NCBI RefSeq assembly: GCF_000332155.1
Contig: NZ_KB235904.1
Location: 1,020,946-1,084,945, forward strand
DNA: 64,000 nt
From: Kamptonema formosum PCC 6407
GTDB lineage: Bacteria > Cyanobacteriota > Cyanobacteriia > Cyanobacteriales > Microcoleaceae
Direction of reading: 5' to 3'
Below are positions 35,270-42,946 of this stretch, in pieces. Both the position numbers and the translations under genes were made by a program. Positions within the stretch are counted from its first letter, which is position 1; every line of letters begins with the position of its first letter. Below the pieces are notes generated by a model. The model worked only from the letters and a program-made list of their open reading frames with translations. It did not search any database and was not told the DNA's origin.

Positions 35270-35992
35270 ATGTGGGCAATTTTAAGCGGAATCGAAGGAA
35301 ATCTAAAAGCTTACGAAGCTGTACTTAATGACATTAAGCGCCAACGAGTTAGAGTCGAACAACTGTATATTATTGGTGACTTAGTTGGCATTAATCCCGA
35401 CTGCGATAAATTAGTAGAGCGTTTGCAAAAACCGCGTCAAGGTGAATTATTACCTCAAGTTTGTACGGGATGGTGGGAGGAACAATGCTTCATTTTACAC
35501 GCTATTGGTGCTACTAGCGAACCGATTGAGTTAATCGAGAAATATGGTCAGAATACAGTTAAATCTCTCTGGGATTCTGTGTCACGTAAGTCTGTACAAT
35601 GGCTGAGGTCTTTGAATTTTGGCTTTCACGAACTTGACTGCTTGTTAATTCATGGTAGTACGGCCGGTGCTGCGGATAAATTAACTCCAGAAACGCCTGC
35701 TTTTGTGATGCTAGATCGGCTAATTCGCGCTGATGTAAATAACTTATTTTGCGGTCGATCTGGTTTAACTTTCCAGTATCAATTACAAGGGGGTTCGATT
35801 AATAATACTGTGCAAACTCTCGATTCTCAAAACTCTCCTCAAACTGTTACTGTCACTGCACGTCAAGTTATTGGAGTTGGTAATGTTGGCCGCCAACCCG
35901 GAGTTGCAACCTACACTTTATATAATCCTGAGTGCGATCGCATTCAGTTTAAGACGGTGCATTATGGGGGGAAAAAGGGGTTTCAATCATAG
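35270..35992 (+). CDS. Degenerate metallophosphatase-fold protein
   Basis: A 240-residue paralogue of the preceding protein that has lost most metal ligands. SDIHGN becomes SGIEGN (G7, E9), GNxD becomes TGWWEE, and GHTH becomes GRSG; only GDLVG (D37) and LIHGS remain. The fold is otherwise kept (IEGNLKAYEAVLNDIKRQR, IIGDLVGINPDC, DRLIRADVNNLFCG). It is very unlikely to be a phosphatase and may be a binding partner of the active or altered paralogue. The position in the same gene line as the GTPases suggests a role in zinc handling. Confidence 0.78.
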   Translation: MWAILSGIEGNLKAYEAVLNDIKRQRVRVEQLYIIGDLVGINPDCDKLVERLQKPRQGELLPQVCTGWWEEQCFILHAIGATSEPIELIEKYGQNTVKSLWDSVSRKSVQWLRSLNFGFHELDCLLIHGSTAGAADKLTPETPAFVMLDRLIRADVNNLFCGRSGLTFQYQLQGGSINNTVQTLDSQNSPQTVTVTARQVIGVGNVGRQPGVATYTLYNPECDRIQFKTVHYGGKKGFQS

Positions 35993-36106
35993 CAGATTTT
36001 CTCTCTAGTTTTTGTAAATAATCTAGAGGTTTCTGGTGCGACTTAGCCAGCGCCAAGACAGATTTTTCTAACAAATACCCAAACTCAAATTAATAGAAGA
36101 GGAACC

Positions 36107-37183
36107 ATGACTAATCTCAATGTACAAACCCCAGATTTTATATACAACATTCCCAAAAGAGGAATGCCTGTAACTATAATTACAGGCTTTCTTGGCAGTG
36201 GTAAAACTACCTTACTCAATCAAATTCTCAAAAATAAGCAAGACTTAAAAGTTGCCGTTCTAGTTAATGAATTTGGGGATATCAACATTGATTCCCAGTT
36301 ACTTATTTCTACCGACGACGACATGGTAGAATTGACTAACGGCTGTATTTGCTGCACAATTAATGATGGATTACTTGATGCAGTTTACAGAGTCTTAGAG
36401 CGAGACGATCGCATTGACTATATGGTGATTGAAACGACGGGAGTTGCCGATCCGCTACCAATTATTTTAACATTTGTCGGTACGGAGTTGCGGGATTTGA
36501 CTAACTTAGATTCTGTTCTCACAGTCATTGATGCTGAAACATTTACTCCCGAACATTTCGACAGTGAAGCCGCTTTTAAACAAATAGCATTTGGCGATAT
36601 TCTTCTGCTGAACAAAACTGATTTGGCTACGCCTGAAAAAGTCAAAGAATTAGAAGATTATATTCGCACAGTCAAAGAGGGGGCAAGGATTCTACACTCT
36701 AAATATGGTGAAGTTCCTTTACCGTTAATTTTGGGGTTAGGATTAGCAGAAATAGAGCTTTACAGTAACATGGAGAATGGGGATAAACATGACCACGAAC
36801 ATGACAATGAACATAACCATGAACATCACCACGAACATGACAATGAACATCACCACGAACATAACCATGAACATCATCATCATCACTCCGAACACTTAGC
36901 CAATGATGGATTTGTTTCGGTTTCGTTCCAAAGCGATCGCCCTTTTTCCATTAATAAATTTCAAGATTTTTTAGAGTATAAGTTGCCTAACGATGTATTT
37001 CGAGCTAAAGGCATTCTCTGGTTTGTCGAAAGCGATTTACGGCATCTATTTCAACTCAGTGGAAAACGATTTAGCTTAGATGCTGACGAATGGGGTAAAT
37101 CTCCCAGCAATCAGATAGTCTTAATTGGTCGCAACTTGAATACCGCAGAATTACGGCAACAACTTGCTGAATGTGTGGCTTAA
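36107..37183 (+). CDS. CobW/COG0523 GTPase with a His-rich metal-binding loop
   Basis: A 358-residue CobW-family GTPase. P-loop GFLGSGKT (27-34), CxCC metal site GCICCTI (C80, C82, C83), the NKTD guanine-binding motif in LLNKTDLA, and a CobW_C domain ending with LRQQLAECVA. Residues about 227-262 are an extraordinary linker of His, Asp, Glu and Asn (HDHEHDNEHNHEHHHEHDNE and more), typical of zinc-binding metallochaperones. It lies in the Zur-controlled line of genes, 114 bases after the metallophosphatase-like gene, with GAGGAACC before the ATG. Confidence 0.93.
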   Translation: MTNLNVQTPDFIYNIPKRGMPVTIITGFLGSGKTTLLNQILKNKQDLKVAVLVNEFGDINIDSQLLISTDDDMVELTNGCICCTINDGLLDAVYRVLERDDRIDYMVIETTGVADPLPIILTFVGTELRDLTNLDSVLTVIDAETFTPEHFDSEAAFKQIAFGDILLLNKTDLATPEKVKELEDYIRTVKEGARILHSKYGEVPLPLILGLGLAEIELYSNMENGDKHDHEHDNEHNHEHHHEHDNEHHHEHNHEHHHHHSEHLANDGFVSVSFQSDRPFSINKFQDFLEYKLPNDVFRAKGILWFVESDLRHLFQLSGKRFSLDADEWGKSPSNQIVLIGRNLNTAELRQQLAECVA

Positions 37184-37220
37184 AAATTAATTCCCAAAAA
37201 ACCAATAATTTTTAGAAAAT

Positions 37221-38720
37221 TCAAACATCTGCGATTAGCCTGATTTTCCTTAAAACAAAGGTTAATATTGTTTCTTCTTTAGCAATGATATCTGCTGTAA
37301 CTTCCATGCCTGTTTGTAGGGGATACTGTTGTTCTTCTCTCACAAGATATGTTTTTTCGGCTTCAATTTTTACCTGGTAATAACCAGTGGATTTGTCACC
37401 ATTAGTAGGTGCGATCGCATCGGGAGAAATTTCTCTAACAGCGCCTTTGAGAGTGCCGTAATCGGGGTAGGGATAGGCAGAAATCCGCAGTTGCACTTTA
37501 CCTTGCTGACAGTTTTCAACCTTCGCCTCTTGGCAAATTTGGACTTTGCTGATATCTTGCGTGGCAACGCGGGTGACGATCGCGATGGGAGTGCGATCGG
37601 GGGCAATTTGCGCGATCGCATCTCCCAATTGTACCACCTGGCCGGGATTTCGCAACTCCAGCTTTAACACAGTGCCGTTTACCGTTGCTCGGATCGCAGT
37701 TTGAGTTAAATCTGCTTCAATTTGTCGGATTTGGGAGCGATCGCGCTGCTGCTGCTTGCTAATTTCCACTCGCTGCTGAATTAGCGCTTCTCGCTCCCGA
37801 TTAAGTGCTGCTAAGGTTGCTTCCCCAGTGGCTTTTTCCGCCGCCATACGTTGCTGTGCGATCGCCACTTCTGCACTGCTGGGGTTGAGAGCAGTTTTAG
37901 TCCGCTGCAACCGCGCCGCCACCGCTTCCATAACTTGCTGCTGTCGCAAAATCGCTTGTTTTTGGGCTTCAATGGCTCCTTTTTGTGCCGCTACTGCCTG
38001 TGCTTGCTGTTCTACCGCTAATTTTGCCTCCTCAAACTGATCCTGAGAAAGCGCCCCCGTTTCCGCGATCGGCTCGTAGCGATCGCGCTTCGATACCGCT
38101 GTCTTTAAAGCCGCCTCCACCGATTTTAAATTTGCCTCCCCTGACTTTAAATCTGCTTGAAATCTTTGCAATTCCTTCTGCTCCGATCTCAAATTGGCTT
38201 CAGCTTCCTCCACTTCTGCCACACTATTTTCTTGCCGATCTTCATGCTCCCGCTGGCTGCGTTTCAATTCAGCCAAAGCTGAAGCAACTGTGCGATTCAT
38301 GCGGTCAGTTTCCGCAATTTTTTGCCGTTCTAAAGCTAGGATTTGAGCATCAAATTGAGTGAATTGTCGCTCTAGTTGCTGAAGATTTCCCTGCAACTGC
38401 TTTTTCTCATTTTGCAGCCGCAAATCTTCCACAATAGCAATGACATCCCCCTTGTTTACCCTTTGATTTTCTTTAACTTTAATACTTCCGATCGTCCCCT
38501 CGCTTGATGCTTGTACAATTCGGATTTCTCCTGTTGGTCTAACTGTGGCAGGTGCTCTCACTGTCACATTATATTTGAGTGTGGCTGCCAAAACCAAAGC
38601 AATCCCGACAGCCGCCGCTTGCAACAATCCTCCTAGCACCATCCAAGGATTAATTGGAGGTAAAAATTCTTCGCTATAAACCGTAGGTAAAAAAGCTTCG
38701 TTTGAGTCGTTTAATTTCAT
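37221..38720 (-). CDS. HlyD-family periplasmic adaptor of the peptide exporter
   Basis: A 499-residue membrane-fusion protein. One membrane helix (WMVLGGLLQAAAVGIALVLA, about residues 26-45) precedes a lipoyl half-domain (VRPTGEIRIVQASSEGTIGS), a long coiled coil (residues 85-330, rich in Gln, Glu, Lys, Arg), the second lipoyl half (TAIRATVNGTVLKLELRNPG) and a beta barrel. It would link the inner-membrane C39-peptidase ABC transporter (40772-42916) to an outer-membrane channel. It follows the lanthipeptide precursor gene by 149 bases on the same strand, so Zur box B probably drives both. Confidence 0.92.
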   Translation of the reverse strand: MKLNDSNEAFLPTVYSEEFLPPINPWMVLGGLLQAAAVGIALVLAATLKYNVTVRAPATVRPTGEIRIVQASSEGTIGSIKVKENQRVNKGDVIAIVEDLRLQNEKKQLQGNLQQLERQFTQFDAQILALERQKIAETDRMNRTVASALAELKRSQREHEDRQENSVAEVEEAEANLRSEQKELQRFQADLKSGEANLKSVEAALKTAVSKRDRYEPIAETGALSQDQFEEAKLAVEQQAQAVAAQKGAIEAQKQAILRQQQVMEAVAARLQRTKTALNPSSAEVAIAQQRMAAEKATGEATLAALNREREALIQQRVEISKQQQRDRSQIRQIEADLTQTAIRATVNGTVLKLELRNPGQVVQLGDAIAQIAPDRTPIAIVTRVATQDISKVQICQEAKVENCQQGKVQLRISAYPYPDYGTLKGAVREISPDAIAPTNGDKSTGYYQVKIEAEKTYLVREEQQYPLQTGMEVTADIIAKEETILTFVLRKIRLIADV

Positions 38721-38869
38721 TAAAAACTGGAATTAATTCCTAGAACAATTAATTTTATTGCTAAAATTAATGACCCAGAAAAGATATCGCGAATACTTTC
38801 TGGATCTACTGTCTATCAATTACAGACTTTTGAGGATATCCCGATTTAACTAGCCCTAAAAATCCCTAC

Positions 38870-39097
38870 TTATGCCAGCAGAGTTGAGCTTTCTTCTGCC
38901 ACGCCAGAGTAGTGATGCCAAGGCATACTGCACTGGGTGCTACCGCAGGTACAACCTCCAGAAACAGAGGACATATCTTCATCGGTAAGTTCGATCAAAC
39001 CGGCTGGATTTTCTGGCAGTTGTGCCTTTTCTTCAGCACTCAAGCTATCCAGATAGTCTTCATCTTTCCAAGCGCGGATGATGTGTTCGTTCAACAT
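38870..39097 (-). CDS. Mersacidin-type lanthipeptide precursor
   Basis: A 75-residue precursor starting at ATG 39097, preceded by AAGGAG at a good distance. The leader (residues 1-48) has the mersacidin/lichenicidin family pattern: IIRAWKDEDYLDSLSAEE, LPENPAGLIELTDEDM and the double-Gly cleavage site VSGG. The predicted core is residues 49-75, CTCGSTQCSMPWHHYSGVAE plus seven more residues, with three Cys, eight Ser/Thr and an adjacent His pair. The ring-forming Cys are all at the N-terminal end. Zur box B lies 73 bases upstream. It would be modified by the LanM at 42947-46138 and cleaved by the C39 transporter; modification by TfuA/YcaO is also possible. Confidence 0.85.
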   Translation of the reverse strand: MLNEHIIRAWKDEDYLDSLSAEEKAQLPENPAGLIELTDEDMSSVSGGCTCGSTQCSMPWHHYSGVAEESSTLLA

Positions 39098-39169
39098 GAT
39101 GCACCACTCCTTATGGGTACAAGAATTTATAGAGAGGTGATTCCCTATAGGTTGAGTATACTGCATGGA

Positions 39170-39186
39170 ATGATAATCATTATCAT
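39170..39186. promoter_or_regulatory. Zur box B
   Basis: Perfect 17-bp palindrome ATGATAATCATTATCAT containing the full TGATAATnATTATCA consensus. It lies 73 bases upstream of the precursor start on the minus strand and is positioned to repress the precursor-hlyD transcript when zinc is plentiful. Confidence 0.88.
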
Positions 39187-39289
39187 AATTTGATTATTTT
39201 TTATTGATTTTATAGTTTGTTTTATAACTACAGCTTATGATATTCCGATTTTAGCCGCGTATTGAAGGGCTTATACCAATTCTTAAAGC

Positions 39290-39404
39290 TATAGCAACCG
39301 CCAGGGCGGTTAAGGGGCTAGGGGCTAGGGGCTAGGGGCTAGGGAAGAGGGGAAGAGGGGATGAAGAAAGTTTCAACGTCTTAACCGCCCTGGCGGTTGC
39401 TATA
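39290..39404. mobile_element. MITE-like element with perfect 24-bp terminal inverted repeats
   Basis: A 115-bp element. The left end at 39290-39313 starts TATAGCAACCGCCAGGGCGG and the right end at 39381-39404 is its exact complement. The inside carries GGGGCTA heptamers and ends with AACGTCTTAA, as in the copy at 8050-8190. It has no coding capacity, so would need a transposase supplied in trans if it moves. It occupies part of the 371-base spacer between two Zur boxes. Confidence 0.75.
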
Positions 39405-39517
39405 TGACTACAAATCTCTACCCCCCTTGCCAAGGGGGAACTACAGGGGGGTCAAATCTGTAGCTGTAGATCGAGGAATTGGGATTAGAACTGTAAGCGA
39501 TCGCGATCGATCCGATT

Positions 39518-39534
39518 ATAATGATAATCATTAT
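39518..39534. promoter_or_regulatory. Zur box C
   Basis: Perfect 17-bp palindrome ATAATGATAATCATTAT. It ends 23 bases before the start codon of the flavoprotein gene at 39558 and so is well placed to control it. Confidence 0.87.
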
Positions 39535-39557
39535 CGCAATCGCAACCAAAATTTTCT

Positions 39558-40775
39558 ATGGAAATCACCAGTGTTACGCCATCGCAAATCGATTTAGCGG
39601 TAGTCGGGGCGGGGCCTCACGCTTTAACCCTGGTTACTCATTTGCTGCAAAAATGCCAGAAGAAGCGGGGTAAATTTTGGGTTTTTGACCCCAGTGGTAG
39701 GTGGCTAACTCAGTGGCAGAGGCAGTTTGCGGCTTTGGAAATTCCACACTTGCGATCGCCTGCGGTTCACCATCCCGATCCCAATCCCTTTGAGTTGCGA
39801 CGGTTTGCCGAATCTCGCCCTAACGAGTTGTTTGCGCCCTACGATTTGCCGGGAAGTCGGCTGTTTGAGGAATTTTGTGGCCATGTAGTTGAGAGATGGG
39901 AATTAGGCGATCGCGTCATCAAGACAAAAATAACTCGGATTGAACCGTTAGCAGGGAGTTTCCGGCTTTGGTTTGAGGATGGAGAAAGTGCAATTGCGCG
40001 TCGTGTGGCGATCGCCACAGGCGGCGGTAAACCCCAACTACCGGAGTGGACAAATCACATTCAAACACCGTATCCGCCAGACAAACTTTGCCATTCCCAT
40101 CAAGTTGATTTGCGGGGATTAAAGTTACAGGGAGAAAGGATTTTAATCGTTGGAGGCGGTTTAACTAGCGGACATTTAGCAGTAGGCGCGATCGCGCGGA
40201 ATGCCCAAGTAATATTAATGTCAAGACGACAGTTACAAGAAAAATTATTTGATGCCGAACCGGGTTGGTTAGGGCCAAAATATCTCAAAGGTTTTGAAAA
40301 TGAACCCGACTGGGAAAAGAAATGGGAGATGATTCAACAAGCTCGCAACGGCGGCTCTATGACTCCTGAAATAATGCTACAATTACGTCGAATGTCGCGG
40401 GATTTGAGCATCGAATTTCACCCAGAATGTCACATTATTGAGGTAAAATGGGATAACAATCAATGGACTGTTTACTGTCAGGATGGAAACCAGCTATTCG
40501 TCGATCGCATTTGGTTAGCAACGGGAACAAAATTAGACGTAACAGCCGAACCATTGCTGACAGAAATTTTAGCAACTTATCCCATTAAAATAGTTAAAGG
40601 ATTGCCCGTTTTAGACGAGTATTTGCGTTGGCCGAGATGCGAGTTATTTATCATGGGTGGTTTAGCCGCTTTGCAAGTAGGGCCTGTAGGTCGAAATCTT
40701 GCCGGTGCAAGGATGGCAAGTTCCCGCATTGTACCAGCATTAATTAAGTCTAGGGTTGCAGTTTCATCTTTTTAA
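39558..40775 (+). CDS. FAD/NAD(P)-binding oxidoreductase related to amine N-monooxygenases
   Basis: A 405-residue flavoprotein. The FAD-binding site is DLAVVGAGPHALTLVTHLLQ (residues 12-31) and the NAD(P)-binding site ILIVGGGLTSGHLAV (about 193-207). Other conserved parts are WLTQWQRQFAALEIPHLRSP, with the substrate-side WQ..L..LRSP typical of SidA/IucD/PvdA-like N-hydroxylases, and LATGTKLD. Members hydroxylate amines in siderophore synthesis, but some serve other roles. The gene has its own Zur box 23 bases upstream. Its stop overlaps the stop of the convergent exporter gene by four bases. Confidence 0.85.
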   Translation: MEITSVTPSQIDLAVVGAGPHALTLVTHLLQKCQKKRGKFWVFDPSGRWLTQWQRQFAALEIPHLRSPAVHHPDPNPFELRRFAESRPNELFAPYDLPGSRLFEEFCGHVVERWELGDRVIKTKITRIEPLAGSFRLWFEDGESAIARRVAIATGGGKPQLPEWTNHIQTPYPPDKLCHSHQVDLRGLKLQGERILIVGGGLTSGHLAVGAIARNAQVILMSRRQLQEKLFDAEPGWLGPKYLKGFENEPDWEKKWEMIQQARNGGSMTPEIMLQLRRMSRDLSIEFHPECHIIEVKWDNNQWTVYCQDGNQLFVDRIWLATGTKLDVTAEPLLTEILATYPIKIVKGLPVLDEYLRWPRCELFIMGGLAALQVGPVGRNLAGARMASSRIVPALIKSRVAVSSF

Positions 40776-42916
40776 GGAGTCAAAAAGTCTAAATGTCCTC
40801 CAGATTTAGAGACTAAATCTGCGACAACTCCTTCGATTTTTACCTGTCCATTTTCCATGAAAATAATCCAGTTAGCTCGATTAATCACTCTAGGGCGATG
40901 ACTGATTAAAATCGTAGTTTTACCTTGGCGGTAAGATAGGAGTCCATCGAGAACTTCCGCTTCACTTATGGGGTCAAGATTGGCAGTAGATTCGTCTAAA
41001 ATTAAGAGCGGTGGGTCAGTAACAATCCCTAGCGCGATCGCTAATCTTTGTCGCTGACCTCCCGAAAGATTTGCCCCTAATTCCCCTAAAATAGTTTGAT
41101 ATTTACTAGGAAGTTTACTAATAAATTCATCCGCCCTAGCAATTTGACACGCCTTGACAATTTGCTCAAATCCCACGCCAGGATTTCCCAATCGTAGATT
41201 ATCAATAATTGGGCGAGTCCAAAAGTGCGACTCTTGGGGAATAATGACAATTTGTTCCCGGATACAATCAAGAGAAAGGTCTAATAAATTGTAATTGCCA
41301 ATGCGAATATTACCAGACTGAGGCTGATATAAACCTGCAATAATTTTGGCTAAGGTACTTTTTCCACAACCAGACTTGCCAATTAAGGCAATAACTTGAC
41401 CGCCGGGAAGAGCCAGGGAAAAGTTTTCTAAGAGTTCATTTCTGCCAGAATGATGAAAGTTGAGATTGCTGCAAATAATGTCAGCATTACTAGGAATTTT
41501 TACCGATGGTTTGGTATTTTTATCTTGAATTTCAGGAGTTGAGTCAATGACTTCAACTACGCGATCGATCGCCGATCGCGTGAAGGTTAATTGATTGACA
41601 AAACCAATGACACTGGCAATGAAAGTGAGGAAGTTTCTATTCATGGTACTCAAAGCCAACAATTGCCCAATACTCAATTCTTGACTGAAGACTAAATTGC
41701 TGCCAAACCACAGTAAAGTTATCTCACCAGCTAAGGAGAAAAAGCCCGAAAAAGTGTTATTTACAATTGCCACTTGATTCATATTAAAAGTAATATTGGC
41801 TTGTCTCCCATAGCGCACTTGAAATTCCTCCCAAAATTGAGGTGCAGCATTTTTAGCTTTCAAGACAATTGCACCTTTAAAAGTTTCCACTAGCAAGGCT
41901 GTATTTTCGGCAGCGACAATTAATAAACTGCTGATATTTTGTTTAAGTTTAGGTAGTAAAATTAGAGTTGAAATTGTCATTAATAAGCCAATCACTAAAG
42001 CAACTGCTAGTAACTTGGGGCTGTAGGCTAACATTAAACTCAGGGACATAGCAGCTACGAAAAATTGACTGGGAAGTAAGATAATAGCTTGAGAAATAAT
42101 TTGATTAATTTGTTCAATATCTCGCAAGCGACTGGCAATTTCACCGCTGCGGTGACATTCGTAGTAAGCCATTGGCAAACCTAAGATAGTTCGGCAAAAT
42201 TCTAAGATTAAATCTAACTGCAACCGCTGGGAAAAATGAGCAACTAAGTTTAGTTGTACGAATTTTAAACTGCTGTTAATTAAGTTCATTATTAAAACAG
42301 CAATAACTACAGCATTGAGTAACTTATTATCTCCTCTTACTAGCACGTCATCGGTGAGAATTTGTAGTAAGAATGGAGAGGCGAGAGCAAGTAAGGCTGA
42401 GACGAGATTAAGTAAGAGTGCTTCAGCGAGAATGTGGCGATAATTCCAGACTCGCAGTAAGAAACGGTGGAAGGTGCTAACGCGATCGCGATCGTCAATT
42501 TGTGCTAGAAATTCGGGGTGCGGTTCTAGCAGTAACATCACGCCATTTTGCCAACTTAATTGCAGTTCTTTTCTGGATAAATAGCGGATGCCAAAACCAG
42601 GATCGGCGATGACGTAATTGCTGCCTTTGCGGCCGTATAAAATCACCCAGTGAGAGCCTTTCCAGTGAATGATTCCTGGTAACGGGACGACTTTTTTATC
42701 GATTATTTCTAAGGAAGCTTTTACGCCTCTGGCATTGAATCCAAGGGTTTTAGCGCCTTGTTTGAGATTGAGTAATGTGGTTCCTAAAGCGCCAGTACCG
42801 GAGACTTCGCGGGTTTTACTGAGGGTGAAAATTCGACCGTAATATTTGGCAATGGCTGCTAGGCAAGCTGCGCCACAATCTTCTTCGCTATGCTGTAAGA
42901 TAACTGGGTATTTCAT
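40772..42916 (-). CDS. Peptidase C39-ABC exporter (LanT-like)
   Basis: A 714-residue bifunctional exporter. The N-terminal C39 peptidase has catalytic C14 (QHSEEDCGAAC), H89 (GSHWVILYG) and D105 (IADPGFG), which would cut the double-Gly leader. Six transmembrane helices follow (about 160-430). The ATPase domain has Walker A GKSGCGKST, signature LSGGQRQRLAIA and Walker B LLILDEST. It follows lanM by 30 bases and would be cotranscribed from Zur box D. HlyD at 37221-38720 is the likely adaptor. Confidence 0.94.
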   Translation of the reverse strand: MKYPVILQHSEEDCGAACLAAIAKYYGRIFTLSKTREVSGTGALGTTLLNLKQGAKTLGFNARGVKASLEIIDKKVVPLPGIIHWKGSHWVILYGRKGSNYVIADPGFGIRYLSRKELQLSWQNGVMLLLEPHPEFLAQIDDRDRVSTFHRFLLRVWNYRHILAEALLLNLVSALLALASPFLLQILTDDVLVRGDNKLLNAVVIAVLIMNLINSSLKFVQLNLVAHFSQRLQLDLILEFCRTILGLPMAYYECHRSGEIASRLRDIEQINQIISQAIILLPSQFFVAAMSLSLMLAYSPKLLAVALVIGLLMTISTLILLPKLKQNISSLLIVAAENTALLVETFKGAIVLKAKNAAPQFWEEFQVRYGRQANITFNMNQVAIVNNTFSGFFSLAGEITLLWFGSNLVFSQELSIGQLLALSTMNRNFLTFIASVIGFVNQLTFTRSAIDRVVEVIDSTPEIQDKNTKPSVKIPSNADIICSNLNFHHSGRNELLENFSLALPGGQVIALIGKSGCGKSTLAKIIAGLYQPQSGNIRIGNYNLLDLSLDCIREQIVIIPQESHFWTRPIIDNLRLGNPGVGFEQIVKACQIARADEFISKLPSKYQTILGELGANLSGGQRQRLAIALGIVTDPPLLILDESTANLDPISEAEVLDGLLSYRQGKTTILISHRPRVINRANWIIFMENGQVKIEGVVADLVSKSGGHLDFLTP

Positions 42917-42946
42917 TCAATTTCATGGTTAGTTAACTGTTAACTG

